Source of the DNA: Chloroflexota bacterium
GTDB taxonomy: Bacteria > Chloroflexota > Anaerolineae > Anaerolineales > UBA11858
Direction: 5' to 3'
Length of the DNA stretch: 6,928 nucleotides
Assembly (NCBI GenBank): GCA_003513015.1
Contig: DOTA01000313.1
Location: forward strand, 1-6,928
The notes below the pieces were generated by a model. The model was given only the letters and a program-made list of their open reading frames with translations. It had not been told where the DNA came from and made no database searches. The translations under genes were made by a program, and so were the position numbers. This document shows positions 1 to 5,957 of the stretch, piece after piece. Within the stretch, counting starts at the first letter, position 1. Each line of letters begins with the position of its first letter.

Positions 1-1216
1 AATTAGGTTTCTCGTCTCCCCAGGGATAAGCGCGCTGATCATTGCCGCGAGCGGCCTTCTCCCACTCGGCTTCGGTGGGTAAGCGCCCTCCCCGCCAGGT
101 ACAAAAATCTTGCGCGCTATGCCATGAAACGTAGATCACAGGGAAATCGGCGTAGGTCGGGTTTTCGTAATAGGTCTGCCGTTGTTTCGAGCCGAGCAAG
201 GAGGGTGCTTCGCAAATCCCTACATCCACACAGCGAGCATATTGGCTATTTGAAACCTCGAATTTATCGATGTAATAATCCGGCAAAGTTACTTCGTGCA
301 TCGGATGGGCCACAATATCCCAGTAGCCGTAACCATCCGTGCCCATTGTGAACGTGCCCGCAGGCACTAACATCATCTGAATCCCCATCGCATCCAGGAT
401 TTGTGTGGGGTAGGGCGTTGGCGATGGAGTCTCCGTGATTGTTGGCGTAGGCGTTTGGCTGGGAGTTTCCGTTGAGGTCGGCGGCAACGGAGTGGGGGAG
501 GAGGTTTGTGTTACCGTGGGTGTTTCACTGGTCGGAATGGGAGGGGGTGTCTCGCTTGGCGTAACTGCGTTGGCAGCCAACATCGTCTGCGATGCTGTGA
601 TTGGCTGTTCTGAATCATTTTGCGTCTGGTTCCGCCACCATAAGAACCCGCCCCCAAAGATGAGAATCCCTAAAATGGTTAGCAACCACACCCAATTCCG
701 GTATCTGGATGCTCGCTGAGGCATGGTGGCGGCCTCTGCATCATCACATTCACACGCCAGGTACTCCGTCAATTCTGAGATCAAGGTCTTCATATCGTTT
801 TCGAAGTGGCGATGACGGATTTCATACGCGTTTCGGCGAGTGAGTGCCGCTAAATCAGGGGGCAGTTCATCCGCACTGGGCATGCTGGCACCGTTGAGCA
901 GCACCGGCACAACGAGCGCATCCCGTTTCAGGGCAGAGCCGACTTCCAGGCGCACAAAATCATGGGGATCATCGAGCCGTCTTTGGCCCATCGCATCCTT
1001 GAGTGAAAGCCACTGGGAACCAATCAATACCACCACAATCTGACAGGCAATAATTTCATCCCCAATTGCGTCCACGAAATCTTGCCCAATACGGATGTCG
1101 TTGACATCCATAAAAACGCGCTCATCCCCAAAGTGCTCAGCTAAGCGGTCGTAGATACGCCCGGCGTAACCCTCGGTATCGGCTCTGCGATAGCTGATAA
1201 AAATATTATTGGCCAT
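1..1216 (-). CDS. TIR domain - TM - Thr/Pro stalk - FGE-sulfatase domain protein (3' partial)
   Basis: The gene reads leftwards and runs off the left edge after 405 codons. Residues 1-150 form a bacterial TIR domain: it opens MANNIFISYRR, continues through VFMDVNDI (34-41) and VVVLIGSQW (61-69), and has FVRLEVGSAL (87-96), where Glu91 sits at the position of the catalytic Glu of TIR NADases. Residues about 174-194 are one hydrophobic helix flanked by Arg. Residues about 219-271 are a Thr/Ser/Pro-rich stalk. From about 277 an FGE-sulfatase (SUMF1-like, C-type-lectin fold) domain begins, with MMLVPAGTFTMG, RLPTEAEWEKAARG (378-391) and YPWGDE (397-402). The rest of that domain, including any copper-binding cysteines, is outside. 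The ATG at 1216 is chosen because the TIR motif begins at residue 5; only a weak GAGA lies 8 nt upstream. Inference: a membrane-anchored receptor-like protein, TIR in the cytosol and FGE/lectin outside. TIR and FGE assignments are firm; NADase activity and role are not shown. Confidence 0.93.
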   Translation of the reverse strand, partial: MANNIFISYRRADTEGYAGRIYDRLAEHFGDERVFMDVNDIRIGQDFVDAIGDEIIACQIVVVLIGSQWLSLKDAMGQRRLDDPHDFVRLEVGSALKRDALVVPVLLNGASMPSADELPPDLAALTRRNAYEIRHRHFENDMKTLISELTEYLACECDDAEAATMPQRASRYRNWVWLLTILGILIFGGGFLWWRNQTQNDSEQPITASQTMLAANAVTPSETPPPIPTSETPTVTQTSSPTPLPPTSTETPSQTPTPTITETPSPTPYPTQILDAMGIQMMLVPAGTFTMGTDGYGYWDIVAHPMHEVTLPDYYIDKFEVSNSQYARCVDVGICEAPSLLGSKQRQTYYENPTYADFPVIYVSWHSAQDFCTWRGGRLPTEAEWEKAARGNDQRAYPWGDEKPN

Positions 1217-1265
1217 TCATACTATCTCGAAATTCATTGAAATTATTGGTTATTTTGCCAGAGAG

Positions 1266-1294
1266 ATTGTATATTTTTATGTTACAGAAGTCAA
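1266..1294 (-). promoter_or_regulatory. sigma70-type promoter of the TIR-FGE gene
   Basis: Read on the minus strand, TTGACT (1294-1289) is separated by exactly 17 bp from TACAAT (1271-1266), each hexamer matching the sigma70 consensus at 5 of 6 positions. The spacer is AT-rich. Transcription would start near 1259 and give a leader of about 43 nt before the ATG at 1216. The hexamers and spacing are seen directly; activity is inferred. Confidence 0.7.
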
Positions 1295-1345
1295 GCCATC
1301 CCAAAACCTGTCAATGATGTCTTTCGCTGAGTTGAAAAATAATCG

Positions 1346-1354
1346 TGCTATACT
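1346..1354 (+). promoter_or_regulatory. extended -10 promoter of the phosphatase gene, probably leaderless
   Basis: TGCTATACT is an extended -10 (TGn followed by TATACT, 5/6 to TATAAT). No good -35 lies 15-18 bp upstream, which extended -10 promoters tolerate. Transcription would start about 7 nt downstream, at 1361-1362, exactly where the chosen ATG lies. No Shine-Dalgarno precedes that ATG (the sequence is ACTTCGCCCC), which fits a leaderless transcript. Confidence 0.5.
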
Positions 1355-1361
1355 TCGCCCC

Positions 1362-2144
1362 ATGGAACCCCTCAACTTCGCCATCCAACTTGCCCAACAA
1401 ACCGGAGATTTGCTCTGTAACTACTACCAACGCTCCGGCATCCACGCCCAACTCAAGGCCGACCGCACCGTGGTCACAGAAGCGGACTTAGCTGCCGATG
1501 AACTTTTGCGCAGCCGTATCACGGCGGCTTACCCGGATAACGGCATCCTCAGTGAAGAAGCTGGCACGGTTTACCCTGTGCGCAAATCCGCGGTTTGGAT
1601 CATCGACCCGCTGGATGGCACCACGAATTTTAGTTTGGGATTGCACTACTGGGGGATTTCGATTGCCCGCTTTGTGGAGGGATTCCCTACCCTGGGCGTG
1701 CTCTACTTCCCTTTATTGGATGAACTTTTCACGGCAACCAAGGGGGGAGGCGCCCATCTAAATGGTGCGCGGCTCAAAGTTCAACCGCCAAACCCAGCCC
1801 AACCTACCAGCTTTTTCTCTTGTTGCTCGCGCGCCAACCGTTTCTACGAGGTGGATATTCGTTATAAAACCCGTATTTTAGGTTCTGCCGCCTATAGTTT
1901 AATCACCGTGGCGCGCGGCAGCGCGGTGCTGGCCTTTGAAGTCACCCCCAAAGTTTGGGATTTCTCCGCTAGTTGGATCATCACCGAGGAAGCCGGGGGC
2001 TTGATTGAGCCTTTCTCTGGTGAGAATCCCTATCCCCTGGTTCCGGGCGCGGATTATGGGGCCAAGAGCTACCCCCTTTTAACGGCGGCCACTCCCGAAT
2101 TACTGGCCGAGGGGCGGTCAAAAATCAGGAGAAGAGCAAGTTAG
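1362..2144 (+). CDS. Inositol monophosphatase family protein
   Basis: This is a 260-residue Mg2+-dependent sugar-phosphate phosphatase of the IMPase/HisN/CysQ/FBPase superfamily, at the usual length. The metal-site motifs are in order: Glu65-Glu66 in ILSEEAG, DPLDGTTNF (82-90) with Asp82, Asp85 and the Gly-Thr-Thr phosphate loop, and VWDFSASW (198-205) with Asp200, followed by EEAGG (209-213). Lys33 and the VTEAD stretch (38-42) match the mobile metal loop. The substrate cannot be told from sequence; myo-inositol-1-phosphate, histidinol phosphate, PAP and fructose-1,6-bisphosphate are all used within this family. The protein should be cytoplasmic. An in-frame ATG exists at 1209, but the extra 51 residues look unlike the family and would overlap the divergent TIR start and its promoter. 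The ATG at 1362 fits both the family and the extended -10 just upstream. Five of the last eight residues are basic (KIRRRAS end). Confidence 0.93.
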   Translation: MEPLNFAIQLAQQTGDLLCNYYQRSGIHAQLKADRTVVTEADLAADELLRSRITAAYPDNGILSEEAGTVYPVRKSAVWIIDPLDGTTNFSLGLHYWGISIARFVEGFPTLGVLYFPLLDELFTATKGGGAHLNGARLKVQPPNPAQPTSFFSCCSRANRFYEVDIRYKTRILGSAAYSLITVARGSAVLAFEVTPKVWDFSASWIITEEAGGLIEPFSGENPYPLVPGADYGAKSYPLLTAATPELLAEGRSKIRRRAS

Positions 2145-2164
2145 GATGTTAGGCCGTTAGACCG
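2141..2164 (+). repeat. Degenerate 8-bp tandem repeat, three units
   Basis: Three consecutive octamers, TTAGGATG, TTAGGCCG and TTAGACCG, share TTAG and a final G; units two and three differ at one base. The first unit overlaps the TAG stop codon of the phosphatase gene. It is a short sequence repeat of unknown role and could be chance at this length. Confidence 0.45.
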
Positions 2165-2237
2165 TGAGGAAAATCATCCCTATCCTCTAACTAACTCCCC
2201 CTAAGTTTGTAACCTTTTTACTGTATTTGCATCCAAA

Positions 2238-2266
2238 TTGTCATAATAGACTAAATTGAGTGTAAG
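2238..2266 (+). promoter_or_regulatory. candidate promoter of the aldo/keto reductase gene
   Basis: TTGTCA (2238-2243, 5/6 to the -35 consensus) is followed after 17 bp by TGTAAG (2261-2266, 4/6 to the -10). Transcription would start near 2273 and place most of the downstream inverted repeat in the 5' leader. The -10 is mediocre, so this is tentative. Confidence 0.3.
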
Positions 2267-2269
2267 TAT

Positions 2270-2316
2270 CCTGAACTTGTTGAAGGATGTAGTTTACACA
2301 CTTCGACAGGCTCAGT
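2270..2316 (+). repeat. Long imperfect inverted repeat in the 5' region of the reductase gene
   Basis: The arm CCTGAACTTGTTGAAGG (2270-2286) faces ACTTCGACAGGCTCAGT (2300-2316) across a 13-nt spacer. As RNA the arms pair at 14 of 17 positions, two of these G-U, leaving one internal A-C mismatch and unpaired ends. It is not followed by a T-run typical of a terminator, and the next gene starts 36 bp later with its own SD. The arms resemble the CTTCGACA-GCTCAG palindromes I recall as dispersed intergenic repeats in several bacterial phyla; this comes from memory and was not searched. It could be a small dispersed repeat (REP- or MITE-like) or an mRNA leader hairpin. Confidence 0.6.
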
Positions 2317-2340
2317 GTGCTGAGTAAATAAATATTTTTT

Positions 2341-2346
2341 GGAGGA
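2341..2346 (+). promoter_or_regulatory. Strong Shine-Dalgarno of the reductase gene
   Basis: GGAGGA lies 6 nt before the ATG at 2353, directly after a T-run. It is the only textbook ribosome-binding site in the window and fixes the reductase start. Confidence 0.88.
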
Positions 2347-2352
2347 TTACAC

Positions 2353-3345
2353 ATGGAATACCGTCGTTTAGGTTCTGCTGGCTTGAAAGTTTCGGCGCTT
2401 TCGTATGGTGCGTGGGTTACATTTGGCACCCAAATTGGGGAAGATGCCGCCTACGAATTGATGAAAACCGCCTTCGATGCGGGTGTCAACTTCTTTGATA
2501 ATGCTGAGGCTTATGCCGGTGGGCAGGCCGAAACCATCATGGGCAAAGTGATTCAGCGCGCGGGCTGGAAGCGCTCGGATTTAGTGCTCTCGACCAAAAT
2601 TTTCTGGGGCGGCCCCGGCCCCAATGATACCGGCCTCTCGCGCAAGCATATCGTTGAAGGTGTCGATGCTGCCCTGCAGCGCCTGCAAACCGATTACGTG
2701 GATTTGGTTTTCGCACACCGCCCCGATATTTACACCCCTATCGAGGAGACCGTGCGTGCTTTCAACCATGTGATTAACCAGGGCAAGGCGCTTTATTGGG
2801 GCACGAGCGAGTGGAGCGCTGCTCAAATCATGGAAGCTTATGCCGTGGCCCGCCGTGAGCATCTCATCCCCCCGCAAATGGAACAGCCGCAGTACAACAT
2901 GTTCCACCGCGAGCGCGTTGAAGCCGAATATGCCCATCTTTACGATGAAATTGGCCTGGGCACCACCATTTGGAGTCCCCTCTCCAGTGGTTTGCTGACC
3001 GGTAAATATAACCAGGGCATGCCCGAAGGCACGCGGGCCACGTTGGCCGGTTATGAATGGTTGCGCAGCCGCTTCGAAGACGAAGAAGCCGTGCAGCGCA
3101 TCGCCCAGGTTGGCGAGCTGATGAACATCGCCGATGAATTGGGTATCACCGTGGCCCAACTGGCTCTGGCCTGGACTCTCAAAAACCCCCATATTTCCAC
3201 CACCATCACGGGCGCATCCAAACCCCAGCAAATCATCGAGAATATGAAAGCCCTCGATGTGGTTGCTCAACTCACCGATGATGTGATGGAAAAGATCGAA
3301 AAAATTTTAGGCAACAAACCCCCGGCGCCGCAGAGCTTTCGCTAA
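2353..3345 (+). CDS. Aldo/keto reductase, Kv-beta-subunit / YghZ-like family
   Basis: This 330-residue NADPH-dependent oxidoreductase has the (beta/alpha)8 AKR fold and is at full family length. The catalytic tetrad is visible as Asp49 and Tyr54 ([11 protein letters not shown]), Lys82 (LSTKIFWGG) and His122 (VFAHRPD). The cofactor-binding segments are also present: YWGTSEWS (148-155), [15 protein letters not shown] (205-219) and [12 protein letters not shown] (286-297). The N-terminus [14 protein letters not shown] and the FWGG and GTSEWS motifs place it near the voltage-gated potassium channel beta-subunit/YghZ branch; animal Kv-beta has Asn at the His position, while this protein keeps His. 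Members reduce small aldehydes such as L-glyceraldehyde 3-phosphate or methylglyoxal; the substrate here is unknown. No potassium channel gene is adjacent. A strong GGAGGA sets the start, and a terminator follows, so it is probably monocistronic. Confidence 0.95.
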   Translation: MEYRRLGSAGLKVSALSYGAWVTFGTQIGEDAAYELMKTAFDAGVNFFDNAEAYAGGQAETIMGKVIQRAGWKRSDLVLSTKIFWGGPGPNDTGLSRKHIVEGVDAALQRLQTDYVDLVFAHRPDIYTPIEETVRAFNHVINQGKALYWGTSEWSAAQIMEAYAVARREHLIPPQMEQPQYNMFHRERVEAEYAHLYDEIGLGTTIWSPLSSGLLTGKYNQGMPEGTRATLAGYEWLRSRFEDEEAVQRIAQVGELMNIADELGITVAQLALAWTLKNPHISTTITGASKPQQIIENMKALDVVAQLTDDVMEKIEKILGNKPPAPQSFR

Positions 3346-3366
3346 AATTAGTCATTTGTAACCATG

Positions 3367-3403
3367 AAAAGTGGCCAGTTTTTTAAGAACAGGTCACTTT
3401 TTT
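3367..3403 (+). terminator. Rho-independent terminator after the reductase gene
   Basis: A 10-bp stem pairs AAAAGTGGCC (3367-3376) with GGTCACTTTT (3392-3401) with one G-U pair and a 15-nt loop, and ends in a run of six T (3398-3403). It begins 21 bp after the reductase stop. This separates the reductase from the sensor genes. Confidence 0.8.
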
Positions 3404-3419
3404 ATTGAGGAGAGCAAAG

Positions 3420-3425
3420 TATAAT
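3420..3425 (+). promoter_or_regulatory. perfect -10 hexamer upstream of the sensor genes
   Basis: TATAAT matches the -10 consensus fully and lies just after the reductase terminator, 112 bp before the sensor start. No convincing -35 is seen at 16-18 bp: the 17-bp position falls in the terminator T-run (CTTTTT). If used, it would give a leader of about 105 nt. The rest of 3404-3537 shows nothing recognisable, apart from a 64-codon frame at 3443 that is judged non-coding. Confidence 0.35.
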
Positions 3426-3537
3426 AAATATATCAGAACTAAATGAGAGCACGCATCGACAAGATCAGACCGCTAAATCCAATATCGACAATAAAAGTGA
3501 ATAGCACGAAACAGGATAGAGATGCATCGAGCCTTTC

Positions 3538-5952
3538 GTGGATAAATTGTTATTTCTACTCCCATACTGGATTTCTCTGGCGATCACTGCCAGTATATTT
3601 CTCTATGCTTATCGGTATCGCCACGCGCAGGGAATGAAAGCCTATTTAGGCTATGTAGCCGGGCAACTCCTTTGGGGGGTGGGGTATATTTTCGAGTTGA
3701 TTTCTCCAACATTACGTGGAAAGCTGTTTTGGGATAGTTTCCAGTGGATTCCGGTTTTCATGATCGCAATAGCTTTCCTGGTTTTCGCGATTCAATTTAC
3801 TCAAATCAAAATAAAGTGGCAGAAATTTGGGCTGGGGCTGTTACTTGTGATTTCCTTCGTCTTTTTAGGCATTCTGTTAACCGACCCTTACCACCATTTA
3901 ATTTACACTGATCCTTATCTGGATCAGAGTGTAATTTTCTCTGATCTGAAATATAAATTTACTGGGACGGTTTATGTCATCGGCCTCTATTCCTACCTGG
4001 CTAGTTTGGTGGGGCTTGGTTTTTTACTCAGCCGCCTTTTTCGCCCCAACAATCTGTATCGTCGCCAGATACTTGTTATTGCACTGGGTTTTTTCATACC
4101 GGTCGGCGTTTCAGTCTTGACGCTTGTGGGTGTTGAGCTCAAACCTTTTCGAGATATCAGCCCTATCACGTTCGCCATTGGGAATCTGGTGATTGCCTGG
4201 GGGTTATTCCATTACAAACTCTTTGATGTCGTGCCGATTGCTCGTGATCTTGTTCTTGAAAACCTGGAAGATTTGGTATTTGTTCTGGATATTCAAGACC
4301 GTATCGTAGACCTGAACGCCAAGGCTATCGCAGCCCTTAATGTTGAAACATCTCGCATCATCGGTCAACCTGCAACAATGGTCTTTGGAAAAGTCCCCGA
4401 AGTGTTGGAGAGTTTCATTAAGCGCGAAAATCTCAGCGCGAAAATAACATTGCCGATTTCTGGGAAAATTCATCATTTTGAAGTCAAATCCACGCTGTTG
4501 ACTGAAAAAAACGGACGTTTTATCGGTCGCGCTTTCATTGCCAGCGATGTTACGGAATATGTGGAATTGCAGGAAAAACTTGAAATTCTCAATGAAGAAT
4601 TGGAAGATCGCGTTGCCCGGCGCACCAGAGAATTGCAGGAGAGTGGGGCACGCTACCGCGCCCTCTTTGAGCAAAACCACAATGCGATCTTTGTGCTCGA
4701 TCTTCAAGGCCATCATCTGGATGTTAACCAGCGGGCCGCGGATCTGTTGGGCTATTCCCGCCCCGAATTGCTGGGACTATCCTTCAGACAAATTTCAGGG
4801 GAAGAAGCTCAAAGCGAACAAATGCTGGCGCGTCTGCTGCAAGGGGAACATATTCCCCTTTTTGAACGCCTGTTTCGCAAAAAAAATGGCGAATTGATCT
4901 CTGTTGAAATCAACGTGGAATTGGTGCGTGATCTCGAAGGCTTTCCATTGCATGTCCAAAGTGTTGTGCGCGATTTATCTGAGCGCAAGCAAACAGAGGA
5001 GTTGTTGCGAATCAGTGAGCAACGTTACAGAAGGTTATCTGAAAATGCCCCCGATATTATTTTTCGATATGCGCTCAGCCCGGAACCCAAACTGGAATAC
5101 ATTAACCCGGCAGTGGAGAGAATCACAGGCTATACCCCGGCGGAATGTTATGCGGATCCGTTTCTCATGCTGAATATGGCCCATCCTGACGATGCCCATC
5201 TCATGGCAGAGTTGATGCAATCCCTTGGGCCTCTCAGCAAACCAATTATCATGCGCTGGGTGGGCAAAGATGGCGTAATTCGTTGGATGGAGAGTCGTCT
5301 CACGCCCGTTTATGATCAGTCAGAACAACTTATCGCAGTTGAAGGCCTGACCCGCAACATCACCGAGCGCAAGCAGGCCGAAGAGAATTTGAAAGAATCC
5401 GAAGAAATCTATCGAAAAGCCATTGAAATTGCTGGCGGCGTTCCATACCGTCAAACTTACAGCCAAAACGCTGGTTTTAAAATTTATTACGACTTCATCG
5501 GCGAAGGCATTCAGCAGCTTACCGGATATAACCCGGATGAATTCACCATGGAAGTTTGGGATACGCTGGTGCTGGAATCGCATCTGTTGGGTGAACTCAG
5601 CCAGTATTCATGGGCTGAGGCGGCTCAACGGGTACGCGCGGGCAGCAGTCCTTTTTGGCTATGTGAGCACCGCATTCAAACGCTTAACGGGGGTTTTCGG
5701 TGGGTGTACGAAGCAGCCGTAGAACTGCGTGATAAAGACGGGATTTCCTGTGGCTCGATTGGCCTGTTTCAAGATATCACCGAGCGCAAGCAGGCTGAAG
5801 TGCAGCTTAATGAACAACTTGATGAACTGCGCCGCTGGCACCAAGCCACGCTCGGGCGCGAGGAACGCATCCTCGACCTGAAGCGCGAAGTGAACGAATT
5901 GTTGCAGCAGGTTGATAAGCCGCCGCGCTATCCCAGTGCGGAAGATGAGTAA
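3538..5952 (+). CDS. 7TM membrane sensor with four PAS domains and no kinase domain
   Basis: This 804-residue protein starts with a 7TM histidine-kinase N-terminal region (HisKA_7TM type): helices near 6-25, 35-55, 68-88, 96-114, 142-165, 176-198 and 207-225, then the junction HYKLFDVVPIARD typical of that family. PAS domains follow at about 237-341, 370-483, 493-613 and 620-753; the first two are joined by a coiled coil (341-370), and the last three end in the usual DLSERKQ/NITERKQAE/DITERKQAE caps. PAS4 is the PAS_3-like type with an FIGEGIQQLTGY motif. The tail (754-804) is a charged helix with TLGREERILDLKREVNELL and PPRYPS, a recurrent C-terminal motif of PAS proteins. No DHp H-box, HATPase N/G boxes, GGDEF, EAL or PP2C motif is present, so output must go through a partner. 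The GTG at 3538 is used because an in-frame TAG at 3517-3519 blocks extension and TM1 starts at once; only CGAG (3528-3531) resembles an SD. Confidence 0.9.
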   Translation: MDKLLFLLPYWISLAITASIFLYAYRYRHAQGMKAYLGYVAGQLLWGVGYIFELISPTLRGKLFWDSFQWIPVFMIAIAFLVFAIQFTQIKIKWQKFGLGLLLVISFVFLGILLTDPYHHLIYTDPYLDQSVIFSDLKYKFTGTVYVIGLYSYLASLVGLGFLLSRLFRPNNLYRRQILVIALGFFIPVGVSVLTLVGVELKPFRDISPITFAIGNLVIAWGLFHYKLFDVVPIARDLVLENLEDLVFVLDIQDRIVDLNAKAIAALNVETSRIIGQPATMVFGKVPEVLESFIKRENLSAKITLPISGKIHHFEVKSTLLTEKNGRFIGRAFIASDVTEYVELQEKLEILNEELEDRVARRTRELQESGARYRALFEQNHNAIFVLDLQGHHLDVNQRAADLLGYSRPELLGLSFRQISGEEAQSEQMLARLLQGEHIPLFERLFRKKNGELISVEINVELVRDLEGFPLHVQSVVRDLSERKQTEELLRISEQRYRRLSENAPDIIFRYALSPEPKLEYINPAVERITGYTPAECYADPFLMLNMAHPDDAHLMAELMQSLGPLSKPIIMRWVGKDGVIRWMESRLTPVYDQSEQLIAVEGLTRNITERKQAEENLKESEEIYRKAIEIAGGVPYRQTYSQNAGFKIYYDFIGEGIQQLTGYNPDEFTMEVWDTLVLESHLLGELSQYSWAEAAQRVRAGSSPFWLCEHRIQTLNGGFRWVYEAAVELRDKDGISCGSIGLFQDITERKQAEVQLNEQLDELRRWHQATLGREERILDLKREVNELLQQVDKPPRYPSAEDE
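5359..5378 (+). repeat. Copy 1 of a 20-nt PAS-cap DNA repeat
   Basis: ATCACCGAGCGCAAGCAGGC encodes the ITERKQA end of PAS3 in the 7TM sensor. The identical 20 bases recur at 5776-5795, and the sequence recurs with one change at 6900-6919. A diverged relative ends PAS2 (4977-4990, ATCTGAGCGCAAGC). Synonymous positions are conserved as well, which suggests recent duplication or gene conversion between PAS modules. Confidence 0.7.
5776..5795 (+). repeat. Copy 2 of the 20-nt PAS-cap DNA repeat
   Basis: This copy is identical to the one at 5359-5378 and ends PAS4 of the same gene, just before the C-terminal tail. Confidence 0.7.
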
Positions 5953-5957
5953 AGACC

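Noticed and set aside
124..1043. Three plus-strand frames (124-351, 435-719, 840-1043)
   Set aside because: All are antisense to the TIR-FGE gene; one of them reads the Thr/Pro-rich stalk in reverse, producing a Val/Gly-rich artefact.
1209..1361. N-terminal extension of the phosphatase from the ATG at 1209
   Set aside because: It would overlap the divergent TIR start codon and promoter, and the 51 extra residues do not resemble IMPase N-termini; the frame is probably open by chance in AT-rich DNA.
2140..2190. Possible terminator hairpin after the phosphatase (GTTAG with CTAAC, GGATG with CATCC)
   Set aside because: The stems are short and interrupted by a bulge and a long loop, and no T-run follows; too weak to call.
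2581..3270. 229-codon open frame on the minus strand
   Set aside because: It lies wholly inside the well-supported aldo/keto reductase gene and its translation has no recognisable domain; it is a codon-bias shadow.
3443..3637. 64-codon plus-strand frame starting just downstream of a TATAAT
   Set aside because: It overlaps the sensor start in another frame, has no SD, and its composition is unlike a folded or membrane protein. It could be a leader peptide, but nothing supports that.
4204..4716. 170-codon open frame on the minus strand
   Set aside because: It is antisense to the 7TM/PAS sensor, has no SD or domain, and the plus frame has a clear PAS sequence there.
5839..5841. His768 in the tail of the 7TM sensor as a phospho-acceptor
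   Set aside because: The context RRWHQATLG lacks the H-E/D-x-R/K-x-P pattern of a DHp H-box and no ATPase domain follows.
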